From Pterobdella sp. o SKG-2022 (lineage: Eukaryota; Annelida; Clitellata; Hirudinida; Piscicolidae): 64,000 nucleotides of DNA. A model generated the notes under the pieces. That model did no database searches and was not told the origin of the DNA. It saw nothing but the letters and a program-made list of their open reading frames with translations. Positions within the stretch are counted from its first letter, which is position 1. Every line of letters begins with the position of its first letter. The stretch is from contig OZ038320.1 in assembly GCA_964035795.1 (NCBI GenBank), positions 8,082,671 through 8,146,670 on the forward strand, written 5' to 3'. A program made the position numbers and the translations under genes. This document shows positions 13,509 through 26,507 of this stretch, in pieces.

Positions 13509-13610
13509 CCTAACGTTTTATGATAAGGCTAAATTTATCGAAAATTATAGCTTTAGATTTTTAATAAATGTTTTATAAAGTTTCTCTTGATTGATGTTTT
13601 CCGTTAAAAG
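13509..13610. mobile_element. Single arm of inverted-repeat DNA element
   Basis: This stretch matches one arm of the 247-bp inverted-repeat element at 50684-50930, with many differences: shared runs include GTTTTATGATAAGGCTAAA and TTGATGTTTTCCGTTA. The opposite arm is not recognisable here, so the copy is either half deleted or strongly eroded. It sits right after the dead EFLGamide exon. Confidence 0.6.
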
Positions 13611-14457
13611 ACATTTTTTTTACTCGTTTATTTTGCTATTTATGTAATAATTAATTTCATTCCTTATTTTTTCATTTATAAAAGATAACAAACAAATTTA
13701 TTTAATCAAACCTCATAAATTTTAAGCAATTAAGTAGAAAAATCTCCCTCTCTGATTTTCCATAAATTTTGCAATAAAATTATTGTGGCTTCTATCCATA
13801 CAAGAAAAAGTAAAGTATTCAAATGATTGATCTTTTGTTTGGCTGTTGTGTTCATTAAAGATAAGAGTCTGTTTTTTTTGATGTCTAGAAATCCCTGCAA
13901 GGATAACTTTCCCATAGTCAGTGCAGCTCAATACTAGTGCTGATGCCAGTGTCTTCAAAAACTCAAAAATTTCTTGATTGATTTTATTTGCCATATTTTG
14001 TATAGAACCACATTTTAAAATTTTTTTGACTTGATCATTGGATGGATATTTTTATTGTATTACTTCCACTAAAAATTATTATAATAGGCTGTACTCAAAC
14101 TTTAAAAATAACTTATTAATTGAAAGTTACCTTTGCAAAATAATAATTCTCATCTTTGAAGCCAAGTTTCGATGATTATTTGTTGTTGGCTTAATTTTAG
14201 AACCAAAAACTTTTTTATGATCTTAATTTTAATAACATCTTTAATTATATCTTCTTTAAAAAAATTGTGATATTTTATCGATTTTTCTACAACTTTTTTT
14301 TCGCCATTATACAGATAATTTTTTAAATCAAATAAAAAAGTTTATTGAAAATGAAATTACACTAATATTTTATAAACATGGAAGTTTCAAATATTTTCTC
14401 AGCTCATAATCAAAAAACAAGCTTTATGGCACGAAGCGCTATTGGAATCATTAATGT

Positions 14458-16938
14458 TCACTGGTCTTTTGCCTTTTGGTCGCCTTTCAACTTATTATCA
14501 TACTTCTTTTTTGATCTGAGAGCCATTTGGAAAAAGTGATTTCCAGCGTAATTGCTCCCAGCTACAGTCAAGCCAGTGGCCTTTGGAATTTAAAATATTT
14601 TTATAGGAAATTTTGTTTACCAATAGATAAGAAAATAGGAAAAAAAACTGCAAAACCAATAAAACTATCATATTGAATGCAAAAACCAAAACAACGTTAA
14701 AATAAAACAACCGACATTAAAATATGTAGAATTAATATGTTGTCATTAAAAATTTAAACCTTCAGTTAAAGCCCCCAAAGATCACCTGTAATTCATGCCC
14801 CATAGTCCCAGTAAGATCATTGTGCACTCCAATAGTGTTCAAGGCAGACTTAGCCAAAGTTTCTGGAGAGGGCACAAAGAAACCGGTCCTAGAGAGCTGT
14901 TAGCGCAATTTGACGCTTGAGATTATGAACTAAACGTAATTCATCAAATAAACATTTACTTCTGAACCTTTCCCAACTCATTTTATCCAAGACACAAAAT
15001 CTCGTTCCTATATAACATTACTAATTTAACACAACTTAAATAAAAGCATTCTTCTATAATTTACTTGAAAAACCATCATAATCAACAAAAATTTCTATGT
15101 TGAAATAAATGCTTAACCTTGGAAAGTTTTGTTGCCACCAGCCCTGGAGACAGGCTCTTCAAAGGATGAATTGTAAAACAATTGAATAAAGATTTATGAT
15201 TACAAGTTAGATTTATTATACAAAGTTCTTAATTTGTTTAAAAGAATTTAAGAATGATTCCCAATTGACAAATTCCCCAATATACCTGCACAATGATTCC
15301 CTTGGACTTGTACTCAAAGTTCAAGCTCATACTGAAAGATCTCACAAATGCCTGAAAATATTCAAAAATAATTCATCATAAATTATTAAAATTGAATGAA
15401 TGTTGTTCATACATATCTATTCACAAACTCCTGGTCAACAAATACTTTAACACTAAAAAAAATTTTAGATTCACTAGCCTTATAAATATTAATACTACTA
15501 TAAAGAAACCTTAGTAGCTCCATATACAGTGAGCAGGGGCACTGGGATGAATGAAGACATAGAAGCAAGATTGACAATCACACCACCTTTCTTCTCCACC
15601 ATTTTAGCTAGGACTAATCTTGTCATCTGAGTTAACCATTTTTATTGAAATACCTGATACTAACATACTCTACTACTACATGGACTATATCTAAGTCATT
15701 ACCAACTGACCTACTATGCAATATCAATAAATCATTAAAACCAATTATATTTTTTGTCTGTTTATCAACAGAGACTTTAAATATTTACATTAAATTTGAA
15801 TTTATTTGTTTCAAATATAAAAAGAGTATCAAAAGCTAAACAACACTCACATATAACACTGAACTGATGTTAACAGTCACGAGGTTTTGAATGTCCTGGA
15901 ATTGAAAACATATCAAGCATGTAAAATTCCTAAACTTCAAATGTCTATAAAAAATTTTGAAATAAATTGCTTGAATGTAATGTTGCAAACTTGTATTTTT
16001 GAACCTCAATAATGGTCTAAGCTTAAAACTAAAACAAAGAAGGCATTGTAATATTATTTAATAAGTTTTGTGTTTTAAATTTATATAGTAAAAAAATTTA
16101 TAAAAGCACTTTTTTAAACTGACCTTATCAGATAACTCCAAGAAATATTGGGGATGGTCATATGAAACTCCCACATTGTTTACTGTTTCAAGAATTTATC
16201 AAATCTTTAAAGTAACTCTTCCAAACATATATATTACTAAGTTCTTGTCATTGAAGGTTTAATTTAGGCTAAATTATACACAAATATTAAATATTTGAGA
16301 TTTAAAATAGAAAGATACAACTAGAGAGAGTATAAGTGATACCCAAAACTGCGATGTCAAGACCCTCGAGTTCCTTCTTGATGTGTGGGTAGATGGAAGT
16401 GCTGCTGAAGTCTGCTTCTATGCATTTCACCTCTATGTCTTGATATTTGTTTTCTAAAAAATTTTTGAAAACTTAAATTCATTTTAAGGTTTATAAAGCT
16501 AGTTTAAAAAATTAATTCTAAAAATTAATCCAACTATAACAAAATTTTTTGTAATAATGATAACAATGACTAATTTCTTTGGCAGTGGCTTCAAGTTTGC
16601 TATAAGTTCTGCTAATCAAAACTAAATCAAGGCCCTTGCTGGCTAGCTGCATAGCATAAGCTTTACCTATGCCGTCTGTGGCACCAGTCACAACTTGGTG
16701 ATAAAAAATAAAAATTAACACAAATATATTTTTTGTAAATTTTGTTTTTAAAATAAAAAAACAAACCAGCCCATTTGCCATATTTTTTCAAATTGACCGC
16801 GGATGATAGATAATATAGTTTAATTAACTGATAAGCCTTTGAAAGGATCGCAAATGCCAAACAGCTTACCGCGGCTTTACCAAGGATACTGAATAAAACC
16901 GATGGCTCAAAAAGTAATTTTACAAGACAACTAGACAT
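14458..16938 (-). CDS. HSD17B12: Very-long-chain 3-oxoacyl-CoA reductase (HSD17B12), copy 1
   Basis: Ten exons on the minus strand: 16767-16938, 16571-16693, 16343-16453, 16124-16182, 15851-15895, 15510-15626, 15286-15351, 15118-15156, 14786-14896, 14458-14580. They join in frame to 321 residues (human about 312). The family is an ER short-chain dehydrogenase that performs the first NADPH reduction of fatty acid elongation. Visible features: an N-terminal membrane segment (residues about 14-40); the cofactor motif TGATDGIG at 60-67; NNVG after it; catalytic Ser192 and Tyr205-x3-Lys209 in VYGATK; and a C-terminal KAKDQ, matching a KxKxx ER-retrieval signal. Eight internal exons have the same lengths as in copy 2, which starts 3.1 kb away in the opposite direction, so the pair arose by inverted duplication. 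Introns are short. All key residues are present, so activity is likely. Steroid activity is possible but less certain. Confidence 0.94.
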
Positions 16939-17143
16939 TTTGAGTTCCTTAAAACAACTTATTAATGTAAAGAACTCCGGTCAGAAAAGAGAACGTTAAT
17001 AAAAAGGATTTGTCTAAAAAATATTTAACCCAAATTAAAAAATTATTTAAAATATAAAATTTTATATATTTTTATAATTTTTACTTTTTAAAAAATTATT
17101 CATTTTCAAACAAATTATTAATAATTATCATATTAATAATAAC

Positions 17144-18575
<1,432 letters not shown>

Positions 18576-19633
18576 ATATACTCTAGTTAAAACTAACTCG
18601 ACCAGTTATTTGTATATCTCTAAATATTATTCTAATTTTTACCAAATGAGCTGTAAAACAAATTTCAAAAGTTTTCAATTTGATGATTTAGAATTATAAA
18701 ACTTGATACACGAGCGGCTTTGGTTTCGAAAATTATCAGAAATTGCTATAGAATAAGTTATTCAATAAAGTTGTAATCTGGTATATTTATCATTGGCTAA
18801 TTGTTATATGTCGAAATAGAATAATTATTTAATTTCAATGATTACTCATCAACTAATTAAAAGTAGGGAAAACTAACACAAAGTATTTATTAAAAGACAC
18901 GAAGCTTTTCGTAAGGCTGCTTACATTATCAAGTGTTTTTGTCAATTTGTGATAATGCGTGATGAAATGTCCCTTGTGAAAATAAAATCAATGAGAAAGA
19001 ATCACTGAAAATTTTGAACTCAGATTATTTGGCTTCAAATCACACTGTAGGAATATAAAACGGCTAGTGGATCTCACTCAGACGACTTTTTTTGGGGGTG
19101 TAAACAATGAAGCAAGAGAAAAGTATAAAGCAAAAGTGCAGTGATAACGCATGCAGTTGTCACCATCTAGAGACTCGATAAGAAATTGGAAAAATAAAAG
19201 TTAGTTCTCTATACGTTAAATCAGTCATAAGCAACTCAGAGTATATATTTTCAAATGAAACTCACCTTTTAAAAAACCGAACAAGTTCCAACATCTCGAG
19301 ATTTTTGGAAATCTATTTTTTTCATAATCAAAGCATCTTGAATCTTTTAATCGTTGGCATGTTTTGCAGAAAATAGTGAATTCTCAAGCCTAAATTTTGG
19401 TCGCAAACTGTTCAAGCTCTCAAGCATTTTATGTTTGACAGCTCCAATGCGCCTTGAGTATATGAGCATGGTTTGGTTAGTCAGTAATCAAGCCTTCAGA
19501 ACTTGAAATAAGTTAGTTTAAAGAAAGTGAGATAAGTTTAAAATTTTCTGTTGAAAAATTTCATGAAATTGCTCATTTAGTTATTATTTAGAGAATTTTT
19601 TCACACTAAATTTTTGTTCGTTTACATGTTCTC

Positions 19634-19815
19634 TGTCGGCCCCTATAGCTTAATGGTTGAGCATTAGACTAATTATCTAAAGTTACCGGGTTCGCTCCCG
19701 CGTCGGCCGACAATTAGCACCTGTTCCACAGCGTATTTTTGCTACATTAAATTTGTAGCAAGCGCTTTGATCTATAAGGAAAAGCGCTTTATAAATACCG
19801 CATTACATTACATTC
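19634..19815 (+). mobile_element. tRNA-derived SINE
   Basis: The head (19634-19712) looks like a tRNA. An 8-bp acceptor-like stem TGTCGGCC pairs with GGCCGACA. There is an A box (TAGCTTAATGG), an anticodon stem TTAGA/TCTAA with a loop that would read AAT (Ile), and a B box (GGGTTCGCTCCC). The body follows and holds two hairpins, one of them built on repeated AAGCGCTT. It ends in GCGCTTTATAAATACCG and a short CATTA repeat. The position-37 base after the anticodon is T, not the expected purine, so a working tRNA gene is unlikely. Internal RNA polymerase III promoter boxes are intact. Confidence 0.82.
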
Positions 19816-20070
19816 TCACGTTTTGAATTCTATTTGATATACAAACGCATTTCAAACAACACCTAAACAAACTCACACAAAGAATATATGATTTTTTTAA
19901 CGAATAAAACTAAAAAATTTTAAAATTTGTGAATAAATTGTGTTATAATTTAATTGAACTTAGCCTGGTTTGCTATGAGAGATTATACCTGAGCATTTAC
20001 TTGATACATTCCACGCTAACTTGACCTATAAGTACATAAACTTTAGCATAAGCAAGGCGTGATTATTAAA

Positions 20071-23000
20071 ATGTTTGTGAAATTTATTTTTGAGTCTTCA
20101 GTTTTTTGGAGTATTCTTGGTAAAGCTGGAGTAGGTTTTCTGGCTTTTGTAATCATTTCCAAAGTTTATAAATTATTTAAACTTTACATTTTGCCATGTA
20201 CCGTCGATTTAAAAACATATGGCAAATGGGCTGGTTCGTTTTTTTTATTTTTGAAATAAAATTCACAAAAGAAATATTTGAATTAATTTTTATCTTTTTC
20301 CACCAAGTTGTGACTGGAGCAACAGACGGCATGGGTAAAGCTTATGCGATGCAACTAGCCAGCAAGGGCCTTGATTTAGTCTTAATCAGCAGAACTTTTA
20401 GCAGGCTTGAATCCACTGCTAATGAAATAAGTCGTTATCCTTTTATTTATATCATTTAGTTTTATTAATCTAGTATAATCATTATTAACATCAGCCCAGC
20501 TATATAATATTTATAGTTATTTTATAATTGAATCATTATATAAGATTTTTCGCTTTACTTTTTTAAAAAATGCTGCTAGTGAGACGTGATGTATTAAATG
20601 GAAAAATAAAAAACCCAACAATAACTTACATAAAGTCGCATGTCAATTTCACGATAAATACGTCTTTTGACAAATTCACACTTCCAGTTTTCTCCATATT
20701 ATATCAGAGTTTTGAAAAATAAGTATATGACTCAAAAAATTGAACTAAATTTAATTAAGCTTCTTAACCCCACTAACTTGTAACAAACTTTGCCAAATTT
20801 CAAGCCATAGAATATGCCAACCCTCACGATGAACTTTTGTTATCACTCAAAGTCTGGATTATATATTACTAAAATTTTTATAGAAAACAAGTACCAAGAC
20901 ATAGAAGTGAAATGCATAGAAGCAGACTTCAGCAGCACTTCCATCTATCCCCAAATCCAGAAGGAACTTGAGGGCCTTGACATCGCAGTTCTAGGTATTA
21001 CTTATGTTTTTTAATATTTATTTGTTTTTTAATTAAAAAAATTTGTTTTTTTTTATCATTTATTTAAAAAAAATTTAATTTTATGTTTTTTTTTTCAAAT
21101 ATTTATTATATTAATGTGCTATCATGAACTTTTTCATCAAGAACTAAAAATTCGTCAGTTCAAACCATCTTTAGATTTTTTTCAAAAAAAATTTCATTCT
21201 AAGAAAGATTTACTTTTTTATCATCTATATGTAGTAAGTAAGTCATTCATTCAATCACCCCTAAAAGGGGTTTCGGTTGCGCAGTTGATTTTATTTACAA
21301 GGTGCTACTCCATGTGAACCACATAATTACGACAGATACTGAAAAATTCAATGAAATTCCTTTAGTTGAAAATAAAAATGTTAGCATACATTGATGTTTT
21401 CAAAATTTTGAAAGAACAATATTGAAACTATAATAATTATCAGTTAGTAAAATGGTTTTCGTGAGACTTGATGAAATATTTTCAAAGTTTGTAAAACTGT
21501 GTAAAATCTCTCGCAAGAATAACTTAACATTTAAGACTCTTGAGATTTTTATTAATGATTTACGTTTTTGTTGTTATCAATGATTTAGGTTTTCAGATAT
21601 AAAACCCATGCATTAACTTAATCTGCGTGTTTTGCTGTTTTTCATGTCTGTTTAAAGTCATCTTGATAAGTTATCCAGTATTTTTAGAATATATTTCAAT
21701 TTTGATAAATTATATAAAAGTTATAAAAAATGAAATTTTTTAAAATTATTTTTGCAGTAAACAATGTTGGTGTGGGGTACAAAGCATTTGTGTGTTTTCA
21801 TGATCTACCTGATAAAGTCGGTTTAGAGTATTAGACACATCATGTAGATTAGAAACAATATGCTTAGTATAATAGTAACAATTATAAACCTCGTTTAATA
21901 ATTTTTTTCAGTTTTTATAATTTAGAAGTTAGTATTGCTCAAAAATTGAGTTAAAATTTTTCGTCAATAAAACCGTACTAAAGTTCCGTAGCCTACAATG
22001 AGTTCAACTTATGGAGGAAATTCTCACTTTAAATTACGTTTATTCAGTAAACTGCACTAATCAATTATAATAAGGTTTTAATTATCAAAAATTTTAGGTC
22101 AGTTTTTTAAATAAATGTTTTTAATAAGTTAAAGTTATTATACCAAATTCTTAAAATGACACAATTAAACACATGATGAATAAAAAAGCTTTGTGCAATA
22201 AACTTGTAAACCATTGTGGTATTATTATTATTATTATTATTATTACTATTATTATTATTAGGAATTTCATAGCACCAATTTAAAAAAAAATTTGCTTTAA
22301 AAATTTGTGAAAAATTATGAGTAAAATTTTTTATGGTATAAGTGTGTTTTGAGAAATTGCATAAACTTTTGAGAAAAGGTGATGAGCTTAAGTCAGACAT
22401 GAAAAATTTACAATTAATTCAATCACTAGAAGAGGTGCATTTATGGGAAACTGGTAGCCAGTCCAAACGATCAATGAAACCACTGGAAGAGCTGGAATAA
22501 TCAGTTTGAAAAACAGCTTTAGTTGCATGGTTTTGGAGGGATTGAAGTTTGCATAAAAGATAGTTTGGCTGCTCGCAGGGAAGAGAATTGCAGTAATCCA
22601 AGCTAGAAAAAACTTATGAAAAAGTGAAAGCATTAGCAGTTACAAGTGTTAGGAATTTACGTATTTGTTTTATAGCTTAGAGGTAAAAATTGAAAGATTG
22701 GATTATTTGATTAATAAAGTAGGCAAAGTTCAAGTTTAAATTTAGATTGACACTTGAGAGTTTGAGCTTAGAAGATGAAGGATGTGTAGTGCCTTCAAGA
22801 GCTACCACAAACTATAAGAAAAAAGCTTCCAACAGACATCACCTTGCTTTTAGTAGGTTTTGGTTTTAGTTGACTATGCAAAAACCAAATGTTTAGAGCG
22901 GAGAGACAACTAGATAATTTATGAAGTTTGGGGTTACGATCTGAGCAAGAGACTCCATTGAAAAGGGTGAAGTCGTCAGCTAATAAGCGTAAAAGCAAGT

Positions 23001-25985
23001 CGTGCTGTTGAATGATGCTGCATCTAAGTGTTATAAATAGGAAAAGGGATTGGTCCTAAAAAGAAGCTTTGCGGCACGCCTGAGTTAAGTGATGTAAGAG
23101 AAGAAGAGAAATTGTCCATTTTAACAAAATAAGAACTATGGGAAGGTGGAGCAAAACGAAGAAAGAGCGAGATCAGAAATATTGAAGACTCTATTCAAAA
23201 CGTCAATACGGATATCATTGTCGATATTGCTTTCAAGCTTATTCTTTAATAATAGAAAAATTAATTTGGTCGGGTTTATAATATAGCTTTTAATAGTTTT
23301 TAAGTACATGAATAAAGGTTAAATAGTGAAAGTGTTTAAATAACCAATTTTTTTGTACTCTCTTTTTGAATTTGATACAATTACTACGTTTTCATGCATA
23401 TAAAATTCTAAATAAAGCGATTAAGCGTATTCTTTTCATTGTTTTCAGAGCATTATCTTCTTGCACTCTTGTTTAAAGACTTTTCAGACAATAAAAAATA
23501 TGAATTAAAATATAATATGTGAATAAATAACTTTCGTGTGTATAAAAGGTATTTCAGAATAAAACTAAAAGCTCACCTATCAGTTATTTCAAACGTTTAT
23601 AACGTTCAAGTACCAGAAGTGGAAAAATGGATAAAATAAAAACGTTTTATATCTATGTAGAAACTACTGCTCAAAAGCAATAATTTACTTGGAATTTGAA
23701 AATATATTTTCGTAATTCCAGGATTGTCAAGAAATTGTCACTGTGAATATCAACTCTGTTTTGTACGTGAGTATCCATCCTAATTTTATCACTTTTCAAA
23801 TCCATTCGAAGTTTCTGTCTAAAATCACTTGATAATCACTGAGAACAAACCTTGATGAAATTAACATTATTTTACATTCTACAATTTATTTCAATAATTA
23901 TGTCTTCGTAATTTGAAGTTTTTGATACCTCCCAGTGACAAAATAGTAGCTTAAAACTAACCGTTAAAACTTTTATAATTAATAATTGATTCAGATGACA
24001 AGAATGGTTATAGACAGAATGGTGGAGAAGAGAAAAGGAGTGATTGTCAATGTTGCTTCTTTAGCTTCCTTAATCCCAGTGCCTCTGTTTGATGTATATG
24101 GCGCTACTAAGGTACCTTTATCAACCTATAAAATGAATTTAATTTATTTATTTGATCAGTAGCGTAAAAATCGTAAATTCGTCGTTAAATTTTGCACTAT
24201 TTTGCTTCATTTAAGAAAGATAGATATAATTTTCTATTTTTTCTATTATTATAATTAAATATATATAAATATTGAATTTAATATTTCTATATATAAAAAA
24301 AATTGAAGTTACTCTTTCAAGAAATGTATAAAAATAAAATATAATTTTAAAATTTTACAAATTGATATAATTTTTTTAAACAAATAAATTTGAATAGATT
24401 TTTTTACCTGAAATATCTTGAATACAAACGTGAAACATAGGCTATCAAAAATTTGAAGCAAATTTTCAAGATAAATGATTTTTTTACTCATAGAGAAACA
24501 AAATTATTAAAAAATGGTAGCATACTTCCAGATAAGAATTTGAAAAAGTATGAGCAAGAAGCATAAATAAGCCCTCTTTCAAATTCTACCTGTGGCTTAT
24601 TGTGCTTGAATATTTTTCAGGCTTTTGTGAGGTCCTTCAGCTTAAGTTTGGACTTGGAGTACAAGTCTAAGGGAATTATAGTGCAGGTATGTTTTGATTA
24701 ATACCGTGAATTTACTTTTATGAAAGTTGAATAATATTATCATGAAACTTTATACTTAATAATTTCACAATTTTTTCGACAATATCTTTTTCATAACAGT
24801 GTTTGTCTCCAGGCATAGTGGCAACCAAACTTGCTAGGGTTAGCAATTTCTCTAAAATTTCCGTTTATATTATTATCATTTAATATAAAGAATTAGGACA
24901 GATGAAAGAAAACGGTTGAAGTTAAGTCTTCAGAGTCACGACGGTCATTGTTTTTGAGTTCTTTATTTAATATTATTTTCAAGTCAAGCAGCTAAAATGG
25001 TGATGAGTTGGCTACACTCTACGGAAAGAGCCTAAAAATATTACCAAACAGCCGTTCGAATGGAACTTGCAAGAGAATAAAAGAAGACCTGGAAAAGAAG
25101 TCTAAACTGTGAGTTGCGGAACATTGGCTTAACATGAGAAAAAGTAAAAACCAGCGACAGATACAGATCGATAAGAAAGTTTTTAAAGTTCTTCGCTTCC
25201 ACGGAAGCCCAAATAATTAATAACAATAATAATAATGATAATAATTTAATATTGTTCATTCCTACTGTTTATAGCAGTTTTTTTTACAAAAAGTCCCATA
25301 TTTTCCTTTCTTTCAACTCATGACTCAACCATCAGTAAAAACGTAAAGATCTAGTGGCTCATACATATTTATATTTTTCTTTTGATGGCTCAGTTTTTGA
25401 TTTGTATTTTTGCGGCGTTAATGATGTTTTTTTAAGCAAAAGCATATCTTTCAGTAACCTTTTATCGCCTTGTTCGAAAGTCATTTTCACTATTCCAATT
25501 AGTTTAATCTATCATATATTGATTGAAAATTTATAATATTTGATTACTTTGATTGATTAAAGATTTCTGAAACCGGGTTTTTTGTGCCATCTCCAGAGAA
25601 GTTTGCTAAATCAGCTTTGAACACAATTGGAAAAAACAATGATAATGCAGGAACATTGAACCACGAGCTGATGGTAATCTTTTTAAGTTTTTAATGGTTG
25701 TATAAGAATTCAAGCATTCTGAGCACTTTGAGCTTTTTTTTAAATAAGTGTGTTGTATTATATTCTCAAGGCTTGTTTCTAATGCAAGCTTGGTTACTCA
25801 GTTCAAAATTCTTAATTTATCATATGAAATCGAAAAAATTTTTTTAGTTTTTTAAAATTCATTTTGACACTTCAAAGACGATTGTAGCTGCTATAGTGGG
25901 AAACAAACTTTCCGGAAACTATTTTATGGACTTTGCTATCGAGTTTGAAAAACAAACCCGAATGAAAAAAGATAAAAAAGAATAG
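20071..25985 (+). CDS. HSD17B12: Very-long-chain 3-oxoacyl-CoA reductase (HSD17B12), copy 2
   Basis: Ten exons: 20071-20233, 20308-20430, 20884-20994, 21758-21816, 23722-23766, 23995-24111, 24621-24686, 24800-24838, 25563-25673, 25878-25985, giving 313 residues. Role and architecture are as for copy 1. It has an N-terminal membrane segment, cofactor motif TGATDGMG, catalytic Ser189 and Tyr202-x3-Lys206 in VYGATK, and a C-terminal KDKKE that fits a KxKxx ER-retrieval signal. Exons 2 and 3 are nearly identical to copy 1 in protein. Exon 4 ([13 protein letters not shown]) is changed where copy 1 keeps a YDHPQYF-type segment as in vertebrates. Exons 1 and 10 are also divergent. The exon 4 donor (AAA before gtcggt) is weaker. 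Intron 4 holds a LINE fragment and intron 8 another. The frame is intact, so it is probably functional, perhaps with altered substrate preference. Confidence 0.92.
21252..21330. repeat. Dispersed ~80-bp repeat, copy A
   Basis: Intron 3 of HSD17B12 copy 2. It matches copy B at 33382-33465: both have a CACCCCTAA/GGGG-type small hairpin, then GGTTGCGCAGTTGATTTT or its variant, then GGTGCTACTCCATGT or its variant. The body is more GC-rich than its surroundings. It is probably a short non-autonomous element of unknown family. Confidence 0.6.
22221..22260. repeat. (ATT)n microsatellite at LINE 3' end
   Basis: Forty bases of ATT repeat with one C interruption directly abut the 3' end of the minus-strand LINE fragment. 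It reads as the element's AAT-type tail. Confidence 0.9.
22262..23250 (-). mobile_element. CR1/L2-type LINE fragment
   Basis: Minus-strand conceptual translation gives broken pieces of a reverse transcriptase in the order typical of CR1/L2 elements. They are [14 protein letters not shown] (about 23070), ADDFTLF (about 22985), [17 protein letters not shown] (about 22880) and, downstream, [16 protein letters not shown] with [14 protein letters not shown] (about 22450-22600). Stops and frameshifts separate them, so it is inactive. The 3' end reads GGTGCTATGAAATTCC followed by an AAT-repeat tail. It lies antisense in intron 4 of HSD17B12 copy 2. Confidence 0.88.
24990..25252 (+). mobile_element. 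LINE 3'-end remnant
   Basis: Within intron 8 of HSD17B12 copy 2, frames on the plus strand give [18 protein letters not shown], then spacing and residues like the C-terminal end of endonuclease/reverse-transcriptase LINEs (TWRRSVEKEL-type), then ASTEAQ, then an AAT-rich tail at about 25218-25250. Several stops and frame changes are present. It is too short to assign a clade. Confidence 0.6.
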
Positions 25986-26507
25986 AACCAATAATGTCGA
26001 TGCATCAAACGAGTTTTTATACTATGAATTTTATTTTATTGATGATATCCATTTAAAAGAACTTTTCGTTTCTGTATTTTAAAATTTTAAAATAGCTTCT
26101 ATTTGCAAACTATTTTGACTTTTTATAAATAACTTGGAACAATATCTTCCAACATCTAAATGATTCTCGTGTCTATTTGGTTAAATAAAAATTAAAAAAA
26201 TTAAAAAAAAATAAAAATAAATAAAAAAAATTGATCGTAAATTGAAATAAATTAATATGCATCAAAATGAAACAATGATGATATTTTTGAGTTATCTGGA
26301 ATCTCAATACCGATTATTGTGAAAACCCCTTAAAAAGGGAAACGGTGGCATTGGTTGTTGATGCAATTTCATGAATTTTTTAGCATTTCAAAATTAAATA
26401 TATATTTTCAAAAAAGTACTTTGTATTCATGAAATTTTTTAAAATGTTATATTAAGTTTGTAAGTTCACATTTAAAATCGTAACTAAGGAATTCAAGTTG
26501 GTAACTA
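25986..26507. other. Intergenic region between HSD17B12 copy 2 and WDR60
   Basis: The first part is probably the 3' untranslated region of HSD17B12 copy 2. A run of A-rich sequence lies at about 26190-26232. No exon is seen. The WDR60 start codon at 26508 closes the interval, so the WDR60 promoter should lie here. Confidence 0.5.

Larger units (their letters stand above)
12790..14457. other. Intergenic region between EFLGamide gene and HSD17B12 copy 1
   Basis: Apart from the decayed exon and the element arm listed separately, no exon was recognised. A minus-strand open frame of 90 codons at 13722-13994 has no splice partners and no family I recognise. It lies downstream of the HSD17B12 stop and may be 3' untranslated sequence. 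Confidence 0.5.

Noticed and set aside
19634..19712. Functional tRNA-Ile gene
   Set aside because: It is followed by a SINE body and tail, and the anticodon loop has a T where a purine is expected.
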